64,000 nt of DNA, taken from assembly GCA_964408435.1 (NCBI GenBank), contig CAYOZL010000001.1, positions 21,876 through 85,875 on the forward strand, written 5' to 3'. A program made the translations under genes and the position numbers. This DNA is from CAYOZL01 sp964408435 (GTDB taxonomy: Bacteria; Bdellovibrionota_C; UBA2361; SZUA-149; CAYOZL01). Below the pieces are notes generated by a model that did not search any database, was not told the origin of the DNA, and was given only the letters and a program-made list of their open reading frames with translations. This document shows, piece by piece, positions 53,966-62,391 of this stretch. How positions within the stretch are numbered: the stretch's first letter is position 1; each line of letters opens with the position of its first letter.

Positions 53966-54358
53966 TTAATATTCAATTACTTTTTTTAAGTCTTTAACTC
54001 TAGAAAAATCAGAAACATTTCTTGTAACAATTGGCATATTATTTCTAATAGCAGTTGCTGAAATCCATAAATCATTTGCACCAATTAAATTTCCTTTTTT
54101 TCTTAGCTCGCTTGTAATTTGCCCATAGATCCAAGCAACTTCTCGATCAATTGGCATGACTTGAAATCTATTCAAATAGCTTTCAAAAATATCTTTTTTA
54201 TCTATTCCTTCTGAGAATTCTCCTAGCGTAATTACACTAATAAATAATTCAGTATTTTTATTTTGATCTAAAAATGAAAATACCGAATTATCTTTAGATT
54301 TACCAATAGTGGCTCTTTCTAAGTCGATTAAAAATGTAGTATCTAAAATTAAGCCCAT
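53966..54358 (-). CDS. vapC: VapC-type PIN-domain toxin
   Basis: A 130-residue PIN ribonuclease with acidic active-site residues at the standard places: LILDTTFLIDLE (first Asp), SVITLGEFSEGI (Glu), IGANDLWISATA (Asp) and RNVSDFSRV (Asp). VapC toxins cleave RNA, often tRNA or rRNA, when freed from their antitoxin. It follows the antitoxin gene with a 10-bp overlap, the standard VapBC order. Confidence 0.9.
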   Translation of the reverse strand: MGLILDTTFLIDLERATIGKSKDNSVFSFLDQNKNTELFISVITLGEFSEGIDKKDIFESYLNRFQVMPIDREVAWIYGQITSELRKKGNLIGANDLWISATAIRNNMPIVTRNVSDFSRVKDLKKVIEY

Positions 54359-54591
54359 TTAGACTCAGGTGGTTTATCTTTTTTCTGATTTTTATCTAAA
54401 GTATCTAATGTTTTTGAGCTAATTAACTTTTTTCTTTTTTTAGCTAAATCTAACAATTCAGCTCCAGTGATACTTGAAGACTCCCACTTAGCCCTTCTTA
54501 GAACCTGAGAAAATGATTCACTAGGGCTAGTTTTTGCCTTTTTTAATTTTTCATAAACATCTATTTCGATAGAGATAGTTTTAGTAGCCAT
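54349..54591 (-). CDS. vapB: VapB-type antitoxin (DUF217 family)
   Basis: About 80 residues starting MATKTISIEIDVYEKL. The core TKTISIEIDVYEKLKKAK with ESFSQVLRR matches the PF02697-type antitoxin, a ribbon-helix-helix-like DNA-binding N terminus common in archaea and some bacteria. The C-terminal half (about 45-80) is Lys/Asp/Ser-rich and would wrap the toxin. I chose the ATG at 54589-54591. The frame continues to a GTG at 54606 that would add five non-family residues. Confidence 0.8.
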   Translation of the reverse strand: MATKTISIEIDVYEKLKKAKTSPSESFSQVLRRAKWESSSITGAELLDLAKKRKKLISSKTLDTLDKNQKKDKPPESKWA

Positions 54592-54718
54592 GCATGAAGC
54601 ATACACGAAATAATAATTAATGTCAATTAAATAATAGCTATCAAGAATCAGTTTTTCAAGCTAAGCTATTCTAATTTATGCATTTTTAATTAATCTGGCA
54701 CCTATAGACAGGTATGCA

Positions 54719-54974
54719 GGTATGCAAGATCGCTTAGAAAAGTAAATAAATTTCAAAGAGCTGCAAATGAATATCAAAGAGCATGTTCAATTTGGGGAGC
54801 ACTAAGAACCTTCTCACCTGATACTGAAAAGATAGTTGCTACGCATTAAAGCTTGGGCTTAACATGTATTGCTTGTCTAAAAGTTTAAAAAGTAAGAAAG
54901 ATTTTGAATTAGCGGATTTAGCAATGTATTCTGCAAAGTCATTGCTTGGTAATTTTAATATTGCTTTTGAGTAA
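54719..54974 (+). pseudogene. Partial copy of the TPR gene, frameshifted
   Basis: Aligns with 53596-53852 over its full length, ending at the same stop (TAA at 54972-54974). It lacks the 5' half, has no start, and has one base missing in the GAAAAAGAT stretch, so it is not translatable. Nearly every other difference is at a synonymous third position, with one clear replacement (Gly to Cys). The first bases (GGTATGCA) are also present directly upstream at 54711-54718. Confidence 0.85.
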
Positions 54975-55001
54975 AACTCTTCTCTGTAAAAGGCTCTTTC
55001 T

Positions 55002-56114
55002 TTAAGAGAATAAGTACCTACGCATTGAAAACCCAGCAACAATCCCAATCCCCGCTAAAACAGTAACAATCGAAGACCCGCCAAAGCTAAGCAAGGTCAA
55101 AGTAACCCCAACCACAGGCATAATCCCAATTACCATTCCAATATTAATCAACAGATGCCAAAATATTAAACTAGCCACCCCAATACAAACAAAAGCCCCA
55201 AATTTATCCTGACATCTTTGCCCAACAAGTAAAATTCTATAAATTAAGAAACCATATAAACAAATTACAAAACTAGAACCTAAATAACCCCACTCTTCTG
55301 CAAGCACAGAAAAAATAAAATCTGTAGTCTGTTCTGGTAAAAATCTAAGTTGAGTTTGCGTACCTTGAAAGTATCCTTTTCCAAATACAGCTCCTGAACC
55401 CACAGCTATTTTAGATTGTAGTGCATGATAACCCGCTCCTAATGGATCAGACTCAGGGGATAAAAAAGTTCTTACTCTTTGTTTTTGGTAGTCTTTTAAA
55501 ACAAAATTCCAAGCTGGAAGTAGTGAAAAAATAGCTACTAAGAACAAGCGTATGAGTGTTTTTGAATTAACCCCTGCTAATAAAATCATCGAAGCACCAA
55601 CCATAATGTTAATCAAAGCTGTTCCTAAATCTGGTTGTTTCAGGATTAATAAGGCAGGGGCAAAAATTATAAGACTAGGCACGATTAAAGTAGGCACAGT
55701 AAAGCCATCTTTTGGCACTTTATCCCCACTTAAGTATTTAGCTACTGCTAGTATAATGCCTAATTTCATAAACTCTGAAGGCTGAACACGAATACCAGCA
55801 AGGCTTATCCAACGTCTAGACCCACCTGCCATGTCTCCTACAAACAACACTGCAACTAATAAGAGGCAACAAACAAAATATAATAAATAAGAGCTCGATT
55901 TTACTGGCTTTGCACCTGTAAACATTGCAATAAAAAAAAGAATCATTCCCACAATCATTGAAGCAGATTGCCTTTTAATTGCTAAACTTTCTCCTAAAGC
56001 TTGGTTGTAGCCTGCACTATAAAGAATAAATAAGCCCACTACACAAAGACTTGTTACAAGAAAAATCAAAATCCAATCTATATTCTTCTTAGAATTACTA
56101 TTAGTAAAAATCAT
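55002..56114 (-). CDS. rodA: SEDS peptidoglycan polymerase RodA
   Basis: A 370-residue polytopic protein with about ten transmembrane segments and the SEDS motifs (GGSRRWISLAGIRVQPSEFMKLGIIL, LKQPDLGTAL, GYHALQSKIAVGSG). It polymerises glycan strands for side-wall elongation with PBP2. Its start directly abuts the stop of mrdA, so both are translated together. It is the last gene of the shape operon. Confidence 0.95.
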   Translation of the reverse strand: MIFTNSNSKKNIDWILIFLVTSLCVVGLFILYSAGYNQALGESLAIKRQSASMIVGMILFFIAMFTGAKPVKSSSYLLYFVCCLLLVAVLFVGDMAGGSRRWISLAGIRVQPSEFMKLGIILAVAKYLSGDKVPKDGFTVPTLIVPSLIIFAPALLILKQPDLGTALINIMVGASMILLAGVNSKTLIRLFLVAIFSLLPAWNFVLKDYQKQRVRTFLSPESDPLGAGYHALQSKIAVGSGAVFGKGYFQGTQTQLRFLPEQTTDFIFSVLAEEWGYLGSSFVICLYGFLIYRILLVGQRCQDKFGAFVCIGVASLIFWHLLINIGMVIGIMPVVGVTLTLLSFGGSSIVTVLAGIGIVAGFSMRRYLFS

Positions 56115-58010
56115 TTAGTTCAAATCTCTCTGTGTAACTACCAAGTTTCGATTTACCTCAAGCTTTGCCAATTCTGGTTCTTCTAGCTCAGATTTCTCTT
56201 CTTCTACCTTTGGCTCTTTCACAACTCCTCTATCTACAAAATACTTTTGCAAAATAGCTTGAGCAATAGGAGCTGCAGACTCCCCCCCATGCCCTCCATT
56301 TTCAACAATTACAGAAAGCACAATACTTGGCCTGTCTACTGGAGCGAAAGAAATAAACCATGCATGGTCGTTTAACTTCCCTTCTATTCCATGTTCTAGA
56401 GCAGCAACTTGCGCAGTTCCTGTTTTTCCACCTATTTCAACTCCTTCGACTCTAGCCCTCTTACCAGTTCCACCATCTTCTTCAACAACTGAACGAGCAG
56501 CCATTTTAACAGTATCAACATTTTCTGGATTTAAATTCATTTCCATTAAAATCTTAGCATTTACATACTCAACATCTTGCCCTCTTATAATTTTCTTTAA
56601 AAGATGAGGCTTAAATTTCTTACCACCATTTACAAGGGTTGATAACATTGAAGTTAACTGTAGTGGCGTTGTAGTAAAATAACCTTGGCCAATTGAGACA
56701 GGAATAGTGTCTCCGTCGTACCACTTTTCCTTAAATCTTTTTCTCTTCCATTCCCTAGAAGGAGCAGTTGCAGTTTTTTCAGCTAGGAGGTCAATTCCAG
56801 TTTTTTGACCAAAACCAAATTTCTCTAAATACTCTGAGAGCGTATCGATTCCTAACTTATGACCTAGTTGATAGAAAAAAGCATTACAAGATACTTTTAT
56901 TGCTTTACTTACATTTACTCGCCCATGCCCTGAACGCTTATGGCAATGAAATCTTCTTTTCTTTATTTTATAATAACCTGGGCAATTATAAAGAGTATTT
57001 TTAGTTATTATTCCTTTTTCTAAACCTGCTGTTGCCCACAGTAACTTAGAAGTTGAACCAGGAGGATAAGCTGAAGATACAGCTCTATTTCTAAATGGTT
57101 TTCCTGGATGATCCACTAATGCTTTCCAATCTTGTTTAGAAATATTTCCAGAAAATAAATTAGGGTCGTAACCAGGTGCAGATACTAATGCTAGAATCTC
57201 ACCTGTATTAGGCTCAATTGCTACTATTGCACCTCTTTTGCCTTGCATTTGCTCTTCAGCAACTTTTTGTAATTCTAAATCAATTGTTAAATATACGTCT
57301 TTTCCAGGAGTTATATCTACTACTCCTAACTCTGCTCGTCTTCTTCCTCTTGCATCAACTTCTACTTGAAGATAGCCAGGACTTCCTTTTAAAGTTTGCT
57401 CTCTTGAAAGCTCTAAACCAGACTGACCTGCTTGGTCTCCTGGTCTGTATTTTTCCTTTCCCTCTTCTCTCAGTTTATATTGCTTTAGCTGTTCAGGAGA
57501 AATCTCTCTTGTGTAACCTAATAACTGGGAAGCAAAATTATCATAAGGATAAACTCTTGCTGGCTCAACTGTTGTTATTACTCCCGGTAGTGAATGCCCT
57601 CTGGCTTCAATTCTAGCTAAATCTTCATGCGAGATATCATGAATAGCCACCTGTGGCTCAAACCTTCTATAATTTTTTGAAGAGTCTTTAAAATTATTTA
57701 TTAATTCCGCAGAATCTAGCTTTAGAATTTCTGCTATTTTTTCTAATGTCTGATTAACATCTTTAATATCTTCAGTAAGTATTGCTAAATTAAACGCGGG
57801 TCTATTTCTAACTATAACTTTACCAAACCTGTCATAGATAATACCTCTAGGAGCTTCTACTCTAATTGACCTTGTTCTATTATTCTCTGATTTATTTCTG
57901 TAATAAGAACCGTGCACAACTTGTAAGAACCAGAGTCTTAGTAAAAGCACTGAAATACCTAGCCAAGCTAAATAAACAGCTAGTCTGAATCTAAACTGTA
58001 GCTCTTTCAT
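56115..58010 (-). CDS. mrdA: Penicillin-binding protein 2 (elongasome transpeptidase)
   Basis: A class B PBP of 631 residues: N-terminal anchor, dimerisation domain (RGIIYDRFGKVIVRNRPAFN, GYTREISPEQL) and transpeptidase domain with SxxK in PPGSTSKLLWA, the SCN motif (VSCNAFFYQLG) and KTG (GGKTGTAQ). It cross-links peptidoglycan during elongation together with RodA, whose gene follows with no spacing. The C-terminal tail of about 30 residues is Glu/Pro-rich. Confidence 0.95.
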   Translation of the reverse strand: MKELQFRFRLAVYLAWLGISVLLLRLWFLQVVHGSYYRNKSENNRTRSIRVEAPRGIIYDRFGKVIVRNRPAFNLAILTEDIKDVNQTLEKIAEILKLDSAELINNFKDSSKNYRRFEPQVAIHDISHEDLARIEARGHSLPGVITTVEPARVYPYDNFASQLLGYTREISPEQLKQYKLREEGKEKYRPGDQAGQSGLELSREQTLKGSPGYLQVEVDARGRRRAELGVVDITPGKDVYLTIDLELQKVAEEQMQGKRGAIVAIEPNTGEILALVSAPGYDPNLFSGNISKQDWKALVDHPGKPFRNRAVSSAYPPGSTSKLLWATAGLEKGIITKNTLYNCPGYYKIKKRRFHCHKRSGHGRVNVSKAIKVSCNAFFYQLGHKLGIDTLSEYLEKFGFGQKTGIDLLAEKTATAPSREWKRKRFKEKWYDGDTIPVSIGQGYFTTTPLQLTSMLSTLVNGGKKFKPHLLKKIIRGQDVEYVNAKILMEMNLNPENVDTVKMAARSVVEEDGGTGKRARVEGVEIGGKTGTAQVAALEHGIEGKLNDHAWFISFAPVDRPSIVLSVIVENGGHGGESAAPIAQAILQKYFVDRGVVKEPKVEEEKSELEEPELAKLEVNRNLVVTQRDLN

Positions 58011-58034
58011 TTAATAACCTTCACTTAGCGTGTC

Positions 58035-58544
58035 TCATCTAGAAGCTCTACTTAGTAAAAAGCCTTTACTCTTTCTACTTGTTTTAGTGAAATTTAGAAA
58101 AAATATTAAAATTGAAGAAAAGACTGAAGTAAGCAAAGCTTCAATTAGAATAGTTTCTAAAATAGAGAAAACCAGTTCACTCTTTGCGAAATAGAAAAGA
58201 AAGAAATTAATAATTAAAGACTTTAAAATACTAGCCATAAAAGTTAGGGCTAAAATTGCAAAAACTCTATCTGCAAATAATCTTTTAGAGACTGCGGCTA
58301 TAAAACTAAAAACCCCGATATAAGCAGCAGCACTTGGCCCAAGATAAACTCCCGAAGAGAAATCAACTATTAAGCCAAGAAAAAAACAAAACAGTAAACC
58401 TGCTAAAGATTGATAATTAACAGAAATAGCAACAATCAAAATAAGAATTAAATCTGGTGCTATTAAACCCAGGCTTAAAAAAGTAGACTGCAAAGCTAAT
58501 GAAGCAATTATAATTAAAAAATAAAATAATATTTTTTTAATCAT
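58035..58544 (-). CDS. mreD: Rod-shape protein MreD
   Basis: A 169-residue polytopic membrane protein with about five transmembrane helices (LFYFLIIIASLALQSTFL, LILILIVAISVNYQ, GLLFCFFLGLIVDF, LALTFMASILKSLIINFFLFYF, ILIFFLNF). The GLIVDFSSGVYLG segment is typical of MreD. Identification relies on this plus position between mreC and mrdA. Confidence 0.88.
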   Translation of the reverse strand: MIKKILFYFLIIIASLALQSTFLSLGLIAPDLILILIVAISVNYQSLAGLLFCFFLGLIVDFSSGVYLGPSAAAYIGVFSFIAAVSKRLFADRVFAILALTFMASILKSLIINFFLFYFAKSELVFSILETILIEALLTSVFSSILIFFLNFTKTSRKSKGFLLSRASR

Positions 58545-58563
58545 TAGCTAGTTACCTCCACAA

Positions 58564-59427
58564 TTACTCTGCTACCTTGAAAAAATCGTAATCTGTCTTC
58601 TCGCTCTCTTCAGGAACAATCACAAAAACATTTTCTATTTCTTTTGTATTAACCGCTGGACTTACTTTTATGTCGTAAAAAAGCGAACTCGAATTTGCAT
58701 CTACACTCTCTATTACACCCACTAATAAGCCCTTTGGAAAAACTCCATCTAGCCCAGAAGTAATAATTCTATCTCCTGCAGTAACATCTTTCTCAGCGCT
58801 TCTTTCAACATAGTTAAGCCTTAAAGACTTACCTAAGCCTCTTCCCTCTGCTATACCCCACATTCTATTACTTTGAATTATCGTATCCATTGCACTACTA
58901 GAATCAACTAGGAGTAATATTTTTGAACTACCAGGTGTAACAGTTACAAGTTGACCCACTACAGCATTTCCAGAAACAACTGCTAAACCTTCTCTTAAAC
59001 CACTACTAGAGCCTTTATCTATAATTAAAGTCTTAAACCAATTCGTATGATCAGAGCCTATTACACTTGCAACTGTGCCTCTTAAAGAAAGCTCTTCTGC
59101 GTAGTGTAATATATTTCTTAATCTTATATTTTCGTTTTGATACTCTAACAACCTAGAGTTCATTGTTTCTAATTCTTTAACTCTTTTTTCTATATCTTTT
59201 TTCTCAGCTTCTACATTTACTAACCATAAATACTTACTCCATAAGTATTTTACAGATTCTACTCCTTCATGCTGAAGTTTAAGTAAGGGAGTTACAAATT
59301 GAATTACTAAATCAGAACCAGCTCTAGCTACTTTTGGATTAGCCACACTTACACTCATTAACTGAGCAGAGAAAATAAATAAGAAAAATGCCGCTAGTGG
59401 TAACTGATTACGACTAAGGAAACTCAT
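58564..59427 (-). CDS. mreC: Rod-shape protein MreC
   Basis: A 287-residue bitopic protein. A hydrophobic N-terminal segment (PLAAFFLFIFSAQLMSVSVA) is followed by a coiled coil (VEAEKKDIEKRVKELETMNS) and the two beta domains (VASVIGSDHTNWFKTLIIDKGS and LLLVDSSSAMDTII, SGLDGVFPKGLLVGVI). MreC links cytoplasmic MreB to PBP2 in the periplasm. Gaps of 18-19 nt to mreB and mreD show an operon. Confidence 0.93.
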   Translation of the reverse strand: MSFLSRNQLPLAAFFLFIFSAQLMSVSVANPKVARAGSDLVIQFVTPLLKLQHEGVESVKYLWSKYLWLVNVEAEKKDIEKRVKELETMNSRLLEYQNENIRLRNILHYAEELSLRGTVASVIGSDHTNWFKTLIIDKGSSSGLREGLAVVSGNAVVGQLVTVTPGSSKILLLVDSSSAMDTIIQSNRMWGIAEGRGLGKSLRLNYVERSAEKDVTAGDRIITSGLDGVFPKGLLVGVIESVDANSSSLFYDIKVSPAVNTKEIENVFVIVPEESEKTDYDFFKVAE

Positions 59428-59445
59428 AAAGGAAACTCACTGGCT

Positions 59446-60474
59446 TTACGAAATAGTTACTTCTTTTAGAAGCTCAATATTATCTAAAACTTTTCCAGAA
59501 CCTATAACTACTGCAGTTAGAGGATCTTCTGCTAAAATTACTGGCAAACCTGTAATACGCTGAATCATTTTATCTAGATTTCTAAGTAATGAGCCACCAC
59601 CAGCTAAAGTAATGCCTCTATCTACTATATCTGAAGATAGCTCAGCAGGAGTTCTTTCAAGCACTTGTAGAATAACTTCAGCAATTTGTTTTATTGGTTC
59701 ATGTAAAGCTTCTCTAATTTCATTTTCAGTAATAACTATGCTTTTAGGAAGGCCACCAACTAAATCTCTACCTGTAATTTCTACAGATGAATTCTCTCCT
59801 GTAGGAAGTGCAGTTCCTAATGAAATTTTTAACTGCTCAGCAGTTCCAGTTCCAATTGCTAGATTGTAATTACGCTTTACATAATTAGTAATAGCCTCAT
59901 CCATTTTATCTCCACCAACTCTTACTGATTGAGAATGAACAATTCCTCTTAAAGAAATAACTGCTACTTCTGTTGTGCCGCCTCCAATATCTACAATCAT
60001 TGAGCCACAAGCTTCAGTAATTGGTAACCCTGCTCCAATAGCAGCTGCCATTGGTTCTGTAATTAAATGAACTTCTCTTGCCCCAGCAGATTCTGCAGAT
60101 TCTTTAACTGCTCTTTTCTCTACTTCGGTAATTCCATACGGCACGCAAATTACAACTCTCGGGCGCACTAAACTTCTTCTATTATGAGCGTTTTGCATAA
60201 AAAATCTTAGCATCTGCTCAGTTACTTCAAAGTCTGCAATAACTCCGTCTTGTAGTGGTCTTACTGCTTTAATACCAATTGGAGTTCTACCGCACATATG
60301 CTTTGCCTCTTTTCCAACTGCAACAATCTTATTACTGCCTTTGTGATTTTTAACTGCAACAACAGATGGCTCGTTAGCTACAATGCCCTTACCTTTTACA
60401 AATATTAATGTATTAGCAGTGCCTAAATCTATTGCTAGATCTGAAGAAAAAACACTAAGTATAGAGTTAAGCAT
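59446..60474 (-). CDS. mreB: Rod-shape actin homologue MreB
   Basis: A 342-residue actin-fold ATPase. Phosphate-1 loop IDLGTANTLIFVKGKGIV, PRVVICVPYGITEVEKRA, phosphate-2 loop VDIGGGTTEVAVISL and adenosine-binding TLAGGGSLLRNLDKMI are canonical. It forms short membrane filaments that steer side-wall synthesis. First gene of the leftward mreBCD-mrdA-rodA operon. Confidence 0.97.
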   Translation of the reverse strand: MLNSILSVFSSDLAIDLGTANTLIFVKGKGIVANEPSVVAVKNHKGSNKIVAVGKEAKHMCGRTPIGIKAVRPLQDGVIADFEVTEQMLRFFMQNAHNRRSLVRPRVVICVPYGITEVEKRAVKESAESAGAREVHLITEPMAAAIGAGLPITEACGSMIVDIGGGTTEVAVISLRGIVHSQSVRVGGDKMDEAITNYVKRNYNLAIGTGTAEQLKISLGTALPTGENSSVEITGRDLVGGLPKSIVITENEIREALHEPIKQIAEVILQVLERTPAELSSDIVDRGITLAGGGSLLRNLDKMIQRITGLPVILAEDPLTAVVIGSGKVLDNIELLKEVTIS

Positions 60475-60579
60475 ATATCCCTAATGAATGAGTAAGTATT
60501 GAAGGGTTAAATTATCAGAAATGAGAGCTGAAGTCACATCAGTGCCCTAATTAGCCTCTAATTTAAATTCTGTTAAAAT

Positions 60580-60906
60580 CTAGGCTGTAGAAGCTAGCAG
60601 ATTTTTATCTAATAATGACCTAGATTTATCAGATAATATAGCTACATCTTCATTCGTAATTTTAAGCTCTTTTTGGCTTAAGACCTCAAATAACAACAGC
60701 ATTTGCTGCTCAGGTGGTAAGCGCTTATCGAGAAAGATATGGTCCTGGCCAGTTAAAACACAATTACCGCTTCTTACTTTAAAATTATAACCCCTAGAGA
60801 GCTTCTCTCGTCTTACTTTAATTCCCTTAGATTCTATAATCTTACTAAGACTTCTAATCTCTCGTTCCATCTCTAGTTGTTGTTTTGATTTTTTTGTTTT
60901 CGCCAT
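60580..60906 (-). CDS. Small basic protein of unknown function
   Basis: About 108 residues starting MAKTKKSKQQLEMEREI. A coiled-coil-like N-terminal third is followed by KVRREKLSRGYNFKVRSGNC and a helical C terminus (DKRLPPEQQMLLLFEVL). I do not recognise the family. Two in-frame starts are possible, 60906 and 60924, because an 18-bp tandem duplication has copied the AAGAAG/ATG start region. I chose the inner one. Leftward, upstream of mreB by about 105 bp, so a shared role in shape is possible but not shown. Confidence 0.55.
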   Translation of the reverse strand: MAKTKKSKQQLEMEREIRSLSKIIESKGIKVRREKLSRGYNFKVRSGNCVLTGQDHIFLDKRLPPEQQMLLLFEVLSQKELKITNEDVAILSDKSRSLLDKNLLASTA

Positions 60907-60938
60907 ACTTCTTTTAAATTCCATACTTCTTTTAAATA
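60903..60938. repeat. 18-bp tandem duplication across a start region
   Basis: CCATACTTCTTTTAAATT at 60903-60920 is repeated at 60921-60938 with one change at the last base. Read leftward, each unit carries an AAGAAG motif and an ATG, giving two in-frame candidate initiation sites for the small protein. Confidence 0.85.
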
Positions 60939-61046
60939 ACTACTTAAAATCTTTTTGCTACATCAAATCTTGCTTAAAGGGTATAACATAAGTAGGTGAA
61001 GAACTATAGTAGAAAAAGCACCATAGCATTAAAACATTAAAGACTA

Positions 61047-62147
61047 ATGAAAAATCTCTTTTTAATTCTTATTTTACTTAATTTCTTTCTACCTTCTTGT
61101 AAAAACGGCGGAAAGGATTTTAGAAAAATTCTTAGAAGCGCAAGTAGAGAGGCTGGAAAATCTTCTAATAGATCTCAAAATTCTAAAAGCACTTTAAAAT
61201 CAACACCAAAAGCAATTAGCTCTTGTCCTGAAAAAGCAAAGTTAATTGGCTTACCTCCACCAAAAGGAAGCTCTCAGTGGTGCTCCCTTCCTTCAAAAGA
61301 CGGTAAAGGTATTAAACACGGAGCTGTTAGGAAGTGGCATAGTAACGGCGTATTAAAGGCAAAAGGCACTTTTGTTAAAGGTTTACTTACTGGTACATAC
61401 ACTGGGTGGTATAATGATGGCTCAAAAAACTTTAAAGGAAAATACCTTAATAATAGTAAAACTGGCTTATGGACAACTTGGGCTAAAAGCGGAATTAGAG
61501 AAAAAGAAGTTAGTTACTTTAAAGGCAAACTACACGGAATGTTTAAACAGTGGGATAAAAACGGATTTATCCACTTAGAAGGCAACTATAAAAATGCTAA
61601 GAAATTTGGCACCTGGATTACATACAATAAAACAGGACAACCTAAGTCCAAAGTTACTTACTTAGAAGATAAGAAGCACGGGCCAGCACAAGTTTTTTCT
61701 AGAAAAGGCGTTTTAAAACAAACTGAGACTTACCACCTAGACATTCCACATGGACTCTGGGTTACTTTTTGGTCTAATGCTAATAAAAAATCTGAAGGCA
61801 ATTACAACAAGGGCCAAAAATTTGGTAAATGGCTTAGCTATAATAAAAAAGGTGAGATTAAAAAAACACTCATCTATTCTGAAGATGGAGCGGTTAAAAA
61901 GCTAGAAGCTGAGAAAAAAGTTAGAACTAAAAAGAAAAAAAGAAGGAAGAAAAAAAGAAGAAGAAATAACTTTGGTAAAGGAGATACTCTAGGTGCAGAA
62001 CCTCCAATTAGAAGACCTAGTAATGTGGATCCTAACCAAGAAGACTTAGTTACTGAGATTGAGAGCAGTAGTGAGACGAAACAAGAGTCATCTCCGCCTA
62101 AAATACAAGGAAATCAGACACAAGATAAAGACTGGAAAAAATTCTAA
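61047..62147 (+). CDS. MORN-repeat lipoprotein
   Basis: A lipoprotein signal (LLNFFLPSC) is followed by a Lys/Ser-rich linker and about seven MORN-type repeats of roughly 22-24 residues (GAVRKWHSNGVLKAKGTF, LTGTYTGWYNDGSKNFKGKY, KTGLWTTWAKSGIREKEVSY, KLHGMFKQWDKNGFIHLEGNY, KFGTWITYNKTGQPKSKV, KHGPAQVFSRKGVLKQTE, PHGLWVTFWSNANKKSEGNY). After that comes an extremely basic stretch (KKKKRRKKKRRRNN) and an acidic Ser/Glu tail. MORN lipoproteins of the YwqK type are envelope proteins of unclear role. Confidence 0.8.
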   Translation: MKNLFLILILLNFFLPSCKNGGKDFRKILRSASREAGKSSNRSQNSKSTLKSTPKAISSCPEKAKLIGLPPPKGSSQWCSLPSKDGKGIKHGAVRKWHSNGVLKAKGTFVKGLLTGTYTGWYNDGSKNFKGKYLNNSKTGLWTTWAKSGIREKEVSYFKGKLHGMFKQWDKNGFIHLEGNYKNAKKFGTWITYNKTGQPKSKVTYLEDKKHGPAQVFSRKGVLKQTETYHLDIPHGLWVTFWSNANKKSEGNYNKGQKFGKWLSYNKKGEIKKTLIYSEDGAVKKLEAEKKVRTKKKKRRKKKRRRNNFGKGDTLGAEPPIRRPSNVDPNQEDLVTEIESSSETKQESSPPKIQGNQTQDKDWKKF

Positions 62148-62240
62148 TAATAAGCTGTTAATAACTGCTAACAAAGTGTTTAAAACTAGCTAAGTCCTTA
62201 AATATTCGAAACTATTACAATCAGTAAAAAACTATCTTAA

Positions 62241-62288
62241 ACACAATATTTTGTATTGACGAATCGTCTAAATCACAATATATTGTGT
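62241..62288 (+). promoter_or_regulatory. nrdA promoter with two NrdR boxes
   Basis: Two 16-bp NrdR boxes, ACACAATATTTTGTAT (62241-62256) and TCACAATATATTGTGT (62273-62288), are 32 bp apart start to start, about three helix turns. A promoter overlaps them: TTGACG (62256-62261), a 17-bp spacer, TATATT (62279-62284) inside the second box. Binding of NrdR at both would block RNA polymerase. The start of nrdA lies about 100 bp further on. Confidence 0.88.
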
Positions 62289-62391
62289 TTACAGGCTATT
62301 TTTATTTAAGTTACATGTAGCTAATGCCGATTCTAAGCATTATGATAGATGAACTCTGATTAAAGTAGTTTTAAAGGATGTTTTTAAAAGA

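Noticed and set aside
53966..54591. VapBC as part of a larger phage-defence island
   Set aside because: No other defence genes are adjacent. It is an isolated pair between TPR copies.
54839..55048. Leftward open frame of 69 codons downstream of rodA
   Set aside because: It is antisense to the TPR fragment and overlaps the rodA 3' end, with no family similarity.
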